Shown here piece by piece: positions 56,441 through 64,000 of a stretch of DNA of 64,000 nt (position 1 is its first letter; every line of letters starts with the position of its first letter). The DNA is from Ascaphus truei. Taxonomy: Eukaryota; Chordata; Amphibia; Anura; Ascaphidae. The DNA lies in contig CM071573.1 in NCBI GenBank assembly GCA_036426205.1, positions 76,480,159 through 76,544,158 on the forward strand, given 5' to 3'. Both the position numbers and the translations under genes were made by a program. Below the pieces are notes generated by a model that was given only the letters and a program-made list of their open reading frames with translations, was not told the DNA's origin and searched no databases.

Positions 56441-57023
56441 CTCGTCTCTGATAGGAAGCGGTCCCGCCGGGCTGACATAGGGGTATATGATTACCGACCA
56501 AAGCCAGGGGACAGAGTCCTGTTAGAGTAGTCGTCGTCGTGATCCAGGCTTAATGACGGACAGCCCTGAAATTAAACCCAGGAACTGGTAGGCCCAACCC
56601 AGAGGTAATTAAGGAGGACCCAATGAGGATAGAGACCATTAACTCTTTCTACCCCACAACTTAAAGAGTAGGACTTATAAAAGAAGGTTGACACGAAAGG
56701 TGAAGGTGGGATGACCCCCCTCCCTCCCCCAGGATGTCTTTCCCCACGTGTGTTCTTAACCTAGATATAATTTTCATTTTCAATATCATCTGAATATGTT
56801 TTTCCCTGTACCCCTCTCTGTTCTGTATCCCAAATGCAGAAAATGTTAATACAATACAAATGGGAAGGGGGTGAGGTGCCCAGGTGACCACCTCCCCCCA
56901 CACATGTATGTTTCTAAATCATGGTTCCTGAAGTTGTGTTATTATGATATACCCAGTGTCATTCTTTGTTCTGTACCCCAAAGTTGAAAACTTCAATAAC
57001 AAATTTGAGGTAAAAAAAAAAAC

Positions 57024-57861
57024 CTCCAAGGGGCAATTGACTGATGATAAATTCTATATACTGTGAAGCGGCCTGTGGGCCCTTTTCAGATGAAAATCTC
57101 TATTGGAGTCTATAGGGATTTGGGGCTGAAAACAGATATCGAATTCTCCCCTAAGGGTGCATCTATTGAGTGAGGGAATCGCTCAGCCTCCTCTTTCCTT
57201 CAGATCACCTTTTCTAACCCATACATACCAAACTGTAATACATCCAGTGTAACAATTATTCCATGTCCCTATATTTATTTGTGTGTCCTATCCACTATAC
57301 TGTATTATCTATCATTCTGCTGTATTTTTTAAATTCTCTTTATGCTTGCATAAAATAAACTAATTACAATTTCAAATAAAACACAGTTGCAATGTAACTC
57401 TGCTATGACCCAAAATAGGACCTGTTTGCTGAAAATAATGAGTATATTGCAACAATAACTCATACTCTATTATACAACCCCAGCAGTGTCAAATTAAGAA
57501 AGACTAATATCCCATATTTGTAGGTCACTAGATTTTGACCTCTTATCCTCAGCTGCTGTTTTTCAATACACGGTCAGTATTACCATTTAATTATATAAAG
57601 TAAAGATGTCCTAAACAGATGAATCATTTTCAGGAATAACCAATAATAAAAAAAAGGTTATTAAAAAACAAAAGCTAAACACTGCCTCAATATCAGCAGA
57701 GCATATGGAAAGTAATTTCTGGGACAGTTCAATGGAAAGGAATGGTTCTGGGAAATCAAACTGGAACAACGTTTTAGCGTTTTTTATTGTAGAAGAGTTG
57801 TTAAAATGATAAAATAACTTTACCTGTTAACGCAGGTCAGAGGTGGCAGCAGCACATCACC
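57024..57861. other. Non-coding, nothing recognised
   Basis: AT-rich sequence between the L1 poly-A and the minisatellite. The last 150 bp may belong to the Ngaro-like element's 5' part. Confidence 0.4.
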
Positions 57862-58084
57862 GTGGAGGGAGGTCTCACAGTGCGGAGGGAGGTCTCACAG
57901 AGAGGTGGGAGATCTCAGCATGGAGGGAGGTCTCCCGGCGTGGAGGGAGGTCATAGAGCGTGGAGGGAGATCACAGCACGAAGGGAGGTCTCACGTGGGG
58001 AGGGAGCTCTCATGGCATGGAGGGAGATCTCACGGCACGGAGGGAGGTCTCACGGTGCAGAGGGAGGTCTCACGGCATGGAGGA
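57862..58084 (+). repeat. 20-bp GA-rich minisatellite
   Basis: About eleven degenerate units of GGAGGGAGGTCTCACGGCAT. Both long open frames across it translate as GGRSHGAEGGL-type repeats and are artefacts of the period. It sits immediately 5' of the Ngaro-like element. Confidence 0.9.
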
Positions 58085-59811
58085 GAGCGCCAGCAGGAGT
58101 GAACAAGAAAGCTGCAGCACCGCCTAGGAGACAGAGTGCAGAAACAAGACGGATTATATCTGGTCCCACATAGGAGCGTCACCTTCAGACTGGAAGGCAG
58201 GAGGTACCTGGAGCAGTTCCTGCATCAATGGGCTAAGTATCATCATATTAATCTCCTGGGAGCCCATTCGGAAGTGTTGGGTTCCCTGAGTACAGTGTGA
58301 GTAAAATTAACAGAGGTAGTAAGAAATCCTCAAGTAGAAAAGGTCTGGGGTTCCCAGGAACAAGTGGAACTGAGCTCATACTTACCTCAGAGTCAAGTTG
58401 CTGGGCGAATATTATTGATTTACTGTCATTATTACCTTCGGAAAAGGATTTTATTACGGAAGAATATTAAGTCGCGAGGCGTAGACCAGTTAAAAGAATG
58501 AAATCGGTCAAAATGTTTGCCTTGTTAGACAAGTACCCAGGAAAGCGGGAGGCCCCATCAATTAACAACGTTTTCACATCAGGTTTTTAGTTTTATATTC
58601 TCCCAGTGGGTATCCCAAATGGGCATGGAGGAACAACTTGAAATCTGTGGGCGAACACATTCTAGTGACAAAGAAATATCATTGGGCAGAGTAGTGAGCC
58701 CGTCATTTCAACATTTTCGTTTGTCACCCCTTGGTATTGTACCAAAAAATGGAGCCAGGTTACTTTAGATTGATACATGATCTGTCTTAGCAGTTGGGAG
58801 ATTCTTGAAATAATAGTATACAGTAGTTATGGAACAAATGAAGTTTCCTATGTATCACTTGATCTTGAGCTGATAAGGCAATGTGAGAGTGGGCACTATG
58901 GGATAAAGCTAACATTAGGTTGGCATTTTGTTTATTACCCATTTATACGGAAATGTTTAAACATGTTAGGTTTTCTGTTTGAAGGATGTTATTATATTGA
59001 TAAGTGATTGCCAATGCGGTGTTTATTATCATGTTAGTATTTTGGGTGTTTGCTTTTTTTGTGCATTGGGTATTAAAAACAGAGATTGGGATCAAGTTCA
59101 CCATTCACTACTTACAGTAATGCCTTTTATTTGCAGGTTCCAAATAGACTGGGGTGTGCAAAAGGCTGTTATTAACGTCCCAGTGGATTGCTAAAAGATT
59201 TGGGGTGTCCTTCGCAGCAGGCCCTACTCACAATCTTTGCTTCCTTGGGATAGAATTGGTTAATGGGATGCCGTCTGCCAGGTGACGAGTTGTTGAAGTT
59301 CAGTGAACTGGTGTCTGAAACAATGGGGGAAAAAGGTTATTTCAAACAGCTGCAGTCCTTGTTGGTGCATTTCTCCGTCCCGAATTATGCCAAAGGCCAG
59401 GGTATTTTCTAGATGATCAGCATTATTAAAAACCTGAACGCGATGGTTAGTGTCTGGGGAAATGACAGATGGATGTCAGGGAGAGGGGCGAGTTTGCACC
59501 GGAGTCATTTGCCAGGAAGTCCGTTTTGTCCAGTATATAATATGAAATAATTTTTAATGTGCAGTTCTGAGGTTCAGGGCCCACCATTTGTGCATGAAGA
59601 TAAGTCAGTGCTAACCAAGTTCAATTCAATTATGTTTTTGCGTCTTTTTGTAAATGTTTTGGTTATTGCTGATAATTACTTTTTCTGTTCACATTCAAGT
59701 TACTTAGGAGCAACATGCCTGGGTTTAAATTATGCATTCACTAAAAGAATTGGACACTTGGAGTCACAGCGCTTCTGGTGGTATTTACAACCTAATTTGG
59801 GGCTGGAATAA
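58085..59811 (+). pseudogene. Ngaro RT-RNase H and tyrosine recombinase remnants
   Basis: RT entry motif KEISLGRVVSPSFQ, then FRLSPLGIVPKNGARL at about 58676-58760, the usual VxGPF...SPLGxVPKK pattern. Then YGTNEVSYVSLDLE, CYYIDK and an LPMRC-like LPMGC motif in shifting frames. FASLGIELVNGMP and KKVISNSCS correspond to the FLGIELD and KKVTLKQLQSLLG blocks. The recombinase (59557-59811) reads GPPFVHEDKSVLTKFN, SHSSYLGAT, then FTKRIGHLESQRFWWYLQP. The Arg expected in SHSFRIGAAT is lost, while the H/R box and tyrosine region remain. Many stops; inactive. Confidence 0.75.
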
Positions 59812-59835
59812 TTACAAGATTCGTGTTTTTCAGGT

Positions 59836-60170
59836 GTGAGGAAGGCTATTTGGATAATAGGACGTTCATTGGTCATTGGGCAGCTATGTGAGCAAGACAG
59901 CATTCATATGGTACCAATCTAGGCAGGCAGATGAGAAATGTGCAGGTCAGCGATTGGGACACAAGGACTTAAGTGGAAGCAAACTTTGCCAGAGTTTTGC
60001 TGAACAAGAATAGGTTTGGGTTTGCCAGGTGTTACATATATTCATGCTGGTTCATATTGTGAAAACTTTGGGAATAATTCATTGGTTGTGTGCAATTAAA
60101 TCATATAATGAAAAGGAATTTGGCAAGTGGCAGTTGCATTGCTAAGGCAATTTAGTATGGTCAGAAGAGG
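59836..60170 (+). pseudogene. SGNH-hydrolase-like remnant of Ngaro element
   Basis: RKAIWIIGRSLVIGQLCEQ matches the IWIIGHSFV block I of the SGNH hydrolase domain that follows the recombinase in several vertebrate Ngaro elements. The catalytic Ser of block I is still present in GRSLV. Further pieces are SAIGTQGLKWKQTLPEFC and NNSLVVCN, the latter from the region of the conserved GGNDL block, which is damaged. Its role in the life cycle of these elements is not known. Broken by stops. Confidence 0.6.
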
Positions 60171-60256
60171 TGCCAAGGTTAGTTTTGTTGGTTCAGAAAA
60201 GTTCAAAGTTGTTGCAGGATTAAGGAAGCTGAAAAAGCAGTGGCGAGGTTGGTTTT

Positions 60257-60320
60257 ATTTATTTATAAATGTTTTACCAGGAAGTACCTCTCGTTTTCAC
60301 GTATGTCCTGTAAAGCTTTT
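60257..60320 (+). repeat. Short copy of TTACCAGRAAGTA repeat
   Basis: TTTATAAATGTTTTACCAGG, AAGTACCTCTCGTTTTCACG and TATGTCCTG. Same family as 41676-41890. Confidence 0.6.
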
Positions 60321-60627
60321 GGGGACATGGTGCTGAGGCATGTTGAGCTAGCAGGTGAGAGTGACAGTCTCATGCGAGGGATTCGGTACATTTATCAGAT
60401 ATTGGTTTAGAAATACATTTATTTTGTTGGAAGGGCTAAGCCCAATTAAGGTATTAATGCGCTCGATGGTGGGTTATTTCTGAGCAACGCCTCAGGAATG
60501 GTTACATTGTTGGTTCGGTTGGGGGGGTAATTCAAGTTCCCGGATGGGAGGCGGAGCCATTGTTATTTATGAAATATGTTTATCTGGCTGGGAAGCGAGA
60601 GGTTAACTTCATTATCTACACCCATCT

Positions 60628-60808
60628 ACAGCACTTATTCCCTCACCTGCTGTCTCTGTAAGTTTCCCCTCAAACCTCTTAGATTGTTAGCTCTTCGGGG
60701 CAGAAATTTTCTTTTCCTATTGTCTGATTTTGCTGCACTTATTGTATTATTATAATTCCCTGTACTGTATTCTTTGTGAAGCGCTGAGTACACTTTTGGC
60801 GCTATATA
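60628..60808 (+). repeat. L2 3'-end fragment
   Basis: TTAGATTGTTAGCTCTTCGG, GGCAGAAATTTTCTTTTCC and CTTTTGGCGCTATATA match the 3' tail of L2 at 22280-22450. Confidence 0.7.
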
Positions 60809-61169
60809 CTGTCACGGCCGAGTTTATTCTAACATTTGCCCGGTCTCGGCCGCGACAGATACCGGGCGCGCGCCGAGTTGTCCCGCACGCGCGCCGGAGC
60901 CTCGGAGGATCGGTCCTCCGATCGAGGCATCCTTCTCCCCTCTCCAGGTCCACCGGGTACCCCGGAGCCCCCCACCGCCATCCCCCACATCTCGGGACAC
61001 CAGGGCTCCCTTTGGGGAGCCCTGGGCATGCACGCCGTGCGCGCACGCTCCCGATGAAGCGTGGCCGCGCATCGGTGACGCGCGGCACGCCGAGGGAATT
61101 CAATAACAAAGCCGGGAAACCTCGCGGCTTGCGGCTCTAGCCGCATTAGAATAAACTGTGTCGCCACTG
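60809..61169. mobile_element. CpG-rich MITE with AGTTTATTCTAA ends
   Basis: CACGGCCGAGTTTATTCTAA near 60813 and its partner TTAGAATAAACTGTGTCGCC near 61146 are inverted. A GC- and CpG-rich 300-bp interior includes GGATCGGTCCTCCGATC. The right end (complement GGCGACACAGTTTATTC) resembles the 54362-54765 ends. Arg/Pro-rich open frames here are compositional. Confidence 0.6.
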
Positions 61170-61378
61170 TAAATAAAGACATACAATGTAATGGTGTGAG
61201 TTATGTATTGTTATGATGGTTTAATAAATTGTGCTGCGGCCTTACCACCACCTTATGTTTGTGTCTGGTGTAATTTCAGTCAAGTTAAGTTTAAAGGTTA
61301 ATGCATCATACAGTTCCCATGTAATGATTCCAACAGCCATACCCCATGGCCACTCCACATTGTAAATAGGGACCATGT

Positions 61379-61440
61379 TGTAACTCCAATCCTCAAGGGC
61401 CATCATGAGGATTGGAGTTGGTGGCGTTGGACCCCCCTGT
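61379..61440. repeat. Remnant of palindromic hAT-like MITE
   Basis: AACTCCAATCCTCAAGGGCC followed at once by ATGAGGATTGGAGTTGG: only the two outer ends remain, fused into a small hairpin. Confidence 0.75.
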
Positions 61441-62281
61441 TGTAAGCCAACATTAAAAATACTGAAACGCACAAGCAGACAGCAAGCATATGTAAATAAT
61501 CTAAGTAGCTTGCTTTACCTCTAACTATATTACCATAATACATCTTGAAAACACAAACCACACTGAAGATGGAAAGCAGTAATTATTTGTTTTTAATCAA
61601 TTAAATAAGAAGAATGTATTCCATCTCAAGTTACTCACTTGTAGTTTTCCACATTTCTCCGCTACAGTATATTCCGAATTTATTTCCCAGTAATTCATTA
61701 CTTGCCATGTATCACTCATTCTGTACCAAACACTTCTCTACTTTCAGGCACACACAGGCCATTCTTTTTGTCTCTCCGTCCTTGCTTACAACGTTAACAA
61801 TTTTCACTCTGTGATAATTCTGTGTTTCCGAGCTACAGTATCTTTGATATATGTTGTTCTCTAGTGCATGTCATAGGTTAGTACCAGTGTACGATTGTAC
61901 TCATTACTATGGTAATGAAATGTTTCCTTCAGACTCACTGGTCAAGGCATATGAAAACCAGATTTACCCAAGTTGTTCTTATTGAAAAGATCGCCTTGAC
62001 TAATCATCCTTAGCGTCACTGTGTATATTTTATTAGATAAATACACTTTCAGTCAGATGGCCCCATTTCTTATCATCCATGCATATTTAAGAGTTTGGAG
62101 CTCTGGTCTACATACACAATGAGAATTTATTTCAGATATCAGTACATCTTTAGGGCAGTAAGTTAGTCATTTATATCACTGTATGCATGAGACTCTGTGA
62201 TGTGCATGTATAAAAGGGTAAGTCACGTGCTGTAGCGATCTCTGTAAGTGGGAAGAGGTATACATGCAATCGGTACTACAA
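61441..62281. other. Non-coding, nothing recognised
   Basis: AT-rich DNA with no recognisable gene or repeat family. Confidence 0.4.
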
Positions 62282-62625
62282 GTAGTGATGGGTGAACTGC
62301 TCCCAGAAATTCTAATTCGTCTTAATTTTCAAAAAGTCACCATTTGTTTTTATTCCGACAAACACATTTTTTAAAAATGCACTTAAAAACATGTATATAT
62401 ATTTATTTATTTTTATAATAGTTTGATTGAATTTTGACAAAGCGAACTGTAAAGAAAACATTTTCAGCAACAAAAAACAGCTAAGTAGAGACAGAAGAAT
62501 TGCGTGTTTTTGTGCGGCTTTTGAATAACAAAACATTTTAACTATTTTTTGCTGGTTTGCAAAGAATTTGAAAAGTTTGTCAAATAGTTTGAGGACAAAA
62601 CTTCAACACTTTCACACACTTGTAA
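62282..62625 (+). mobile_element. Possible hAT-like element, one end visible
   Basis: ACAAGTAGTGATGGGTGAAC resembles the TAGGGATGGGCGA end of 30500-30923. No matching right end is found before the CR1 tail at 62634, so the element is truncated or the resemblance is fortuitous. Confidence 0.35.
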
Positions 62626-62633
62626 GTTAATTA

Positions 62634-64000
62634 CATAGTTACATAGTAGATGAGGTTGAAAAAAGACATACAGTACGTCCACCAAGTTCAACCTATGCTA
62701 AATATAGACAACATACTCTATCTTATATCTATACTTACTTATTGATCCAGAGGAAAGCAAACAAAAAACCCCAGTGTCATATCATCCAATGATATCTCAT
62801 AAGGGGAACAATAATTTCCTTCCTGACTCCAAGAATTAGCAATCGGATTATTCCCTGGATCAACATCCTTCTCATGTATACTTATTTGATATATTCCTGT
62901 ATACCTTTCCTTTCTAAAAAGATGTCCAACCTTTTTGTGAACATATCTATTTTATCTGCCATCACAGTCTCCATGGGTAATGAATTCAACATTTTAACTG
63001 CCCTTACTGTAAAGAACCCTTTCCTTTGTTGCTGGTGAAATCTCCTTTCCTCCAACCTTATGGGATGCCCCTGAGTCCTTTGCACTGCCCTTGGGATGGA
63101 TACTTCTTTTGAAAGCTCCCTCTACTGTCCCCGAATATATTTGTACAAAGTTATCATATCCCCTCTCAGACGCCACTTTTCTTATGTAAATAAATCTAAT
63201 TTAGCTAGCCTCTCCTCATAAGTTAGATTGTCTATCCCCTTTATTAATTTGGTGGCTCTTCTCTGTACTCTCTCTAGTTCCATAATGTATTTTCTAGGGA
63301 GTGGTGCCCAAAATTGTACTCCATATTTAAGGTGTGGTCTTACTAATGCTTTGTAACGGGGCATCATTATGTTTTCTTCCCTTCCATCCATTGCCGTTTA
63401 ATGCAAGATAAGATCTTGTTTGCCTTTGCAGCTACTGCATGACTTTGGGCACTATTGCTAAGCCTGCTGTCAACCAGCACTCCTAAATCCTTCTCCATCA
63501 AGGATTCCCCCAATTTATCCCCATTTAATTTGTAAATCACCTGTTTATTCTTGCTTCCCAAATGCAGAACCTTACATTTATCTGTATTAAACCTCATCTG
63601 CCATTTACCTGCCCAAGTTTCCAGTCTCTGAAAGTCCTTCTGGAGAGATTTTACATCCTGCTCTGTTTCTACTACCTTACACAATTTAGTATCATCTGCA
63701 AAGATGGAGACTGTGCTCTCGATGCCAACCTCTAGGTCAGTAATAAACAAGATAAGAAGTGGTACCAGTACCGATCACTATGTACTCCACTCACGACCTT
63801 AGCCCACCTGAAAAAGTTCCATTTATGACAACCCTCTGTTGTCTGTCCTTCAACCAGTTTTCAATTCAGGTGCATATATTTTTACTGAGTCCAATTTGTT
63901 TTATTTTGTACACCAACCTCTTGTGTGGAACCGTATCAAAATCCTTTGCAAAATCTAAGTAGACCACATCAACTTCATTACCCTTGTCTAAATTCCTACT
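62634..64000 (-). mobile_element. CR1-type LINE, 3' half, runs off the window
   Basis: On the minus strand the RT region is followed by a C-terminal domain and a 3' UTR that ends at ACATAGTTACATAG repeats (62634-62650). The 5' part lies beyond 64000. A matching 3' fragment is at 37541-37790. Confidence 0.9.
62882..64000 (-). pseudogene. CR1 reverse transcriptase, frameshifted
   Basis: From the window edge: NEVDVVYLDFAKDFDTVPHK (motif A), ENWLKDRQQRVVING, a damaged SGVPQGSVLGPLL block (SGVHSDRYWYHFL), then FADDTKLCKV with the catalytic aspartates (about 63700-63670). WQMRFNTDKCKVLHLGS, GVLVDSRLSNSAQSH, VRPHLKYGVQFWAP and LERVQRRATKLIKG follow, and the C-terminus RAVKMLNSLPMETVM ends at the stop near 62882. 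At least three frame changes and several stops. An intact copy would reverse-transcribe its own RNA at a nicked target. Confidence 0.92.

Larger units (their letters stand above)
53040..57023 (+). mobile_element. L1-type LINE with internal deletion and two DNA-element insertions
   Basis: A 5' region (GGGGCGGCGCAATGGAAAAT at 53073), an ORF1 remnant (53370-53740), non-matching DNA including the insertion at 54362-54765, an ORF2 start at 54928 and a 3' UTR ending TTGAAAACTTCAATAACAAA and poly-A at 57013-57023. The reverse transcriptase core is missing between about 56440 and 56470. The 5' limit is approximate. Confidence 0.75.
58085..60245 (+). mobile_element. Ngaro-like (DIRS order) retrotransposon, decayed
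   Basis: RT, RNase H-like, tyrosine recombinase and SGNH-hydrolase remnants occur in the canonical Ngaro order. Split direct repeats are not recognisable, and the ends are approximate. The CCTTTTATTTGCAG-like junctions inside are not splice evidence. Confidence 0.75.

Noticed and set aside
57862..58173. 103-codon arginine/glycine-rich protein
   Set aside because: It follows the 20-bp minisatellite period in two frames and has no independent support.
60730..61182. Overlapping 70-136 codon frames on both strands
   Set aside because: Caused by the CpG-rich, stop-poor interior of a MITE with inverted AGTTTATTCTAA ends.

Overview
This window looks like intergenic, repeat-dense vertebrate nuclear DNA, most likely from an amphibian and probably a frog or toad. 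That attribution is an inference from the mix of elements: Tc1/mariner, several hAT-type and palindromic MITEs, PIF/Harbinger-like MITE, L2, CR1 and L1 LINEs, a DIRS-order (Ngaro-like) tyrosine-recombinase retrotransposon, and Penelope-like retroelements (PLEs), all in one 64 kb stretch with long GT, TA and GATA arrays. There are no bacterial-style operons, no CRISPR array and no convincing tRNA or rRNA gene.

Only one host-gene exon is visible. At 3582-4092 (+) a splice acceptor opens a 511-nt terminal coding exon with a C-terminal coiled coil. It resembles the end of CCSER1/FAM190A (name tentative). Positions 1-3581 would be its last intron. The remaining ~60 kb contains no host coding sequence I can support and behaves like a gene desert.

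Layout. 1-14 kb: intron, terminal exon, 3' UTR and scattered MITEs. 14.3-17.6 kb: a 600-bp foldback and a complete but broken Tc1/mariner in TA-rich DNA. 17.6-22.5 kb: a PLE-like terminal region (minus) followed by a decayed L2 LINE (plus). 22.7-24.4 kb: two inverted-repeat elements carrying a GAAACG core. 26-33 kb: an old interspersed repeat interrupted by nested hAT-like insertions and GT arrays. 33.9-34.9 kb: a DNA transposon whose interior is an 8-bp minisatellite. 35.5-41.3 kb: a palindromic MITE split by a ribozyme-bearing element and an L1 tail, then a PLE with a 666-codon open frame (RT plus GIY-YIG endonuclease) and a downstream TATA/hammerhead-like region. 46.5-50.8 kb: a 2.8-kb hAT-like element containing a 1.3-kb foldback, then another 0.9-kb foldback. 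53-57 kb: an L1 with two DNA-element insertions and a deleted RT. 57.9-60.2 kb: a decayed Ngaro/DIRS element with RT, recombinase and SGNH-hydrolase-like remnants. 62.6-64 kb: a CR1 LINE (minus) running off the window.

The most interesting recurring signal is a hammerhead-ribozyme-like core (CTGANGA, short stem, GAAACG). It appears at least seven times on both strands. In four of these copies a TATA-like box lies about 25-45 bp upstream, so transcription would start at or near the ribozyme edge. Hammerhead motifs in PLE terminal repeats are established knowledge; the arrangement and the foldback relatives here are what merit a second look. I did not find a clearly new protein-coding system.
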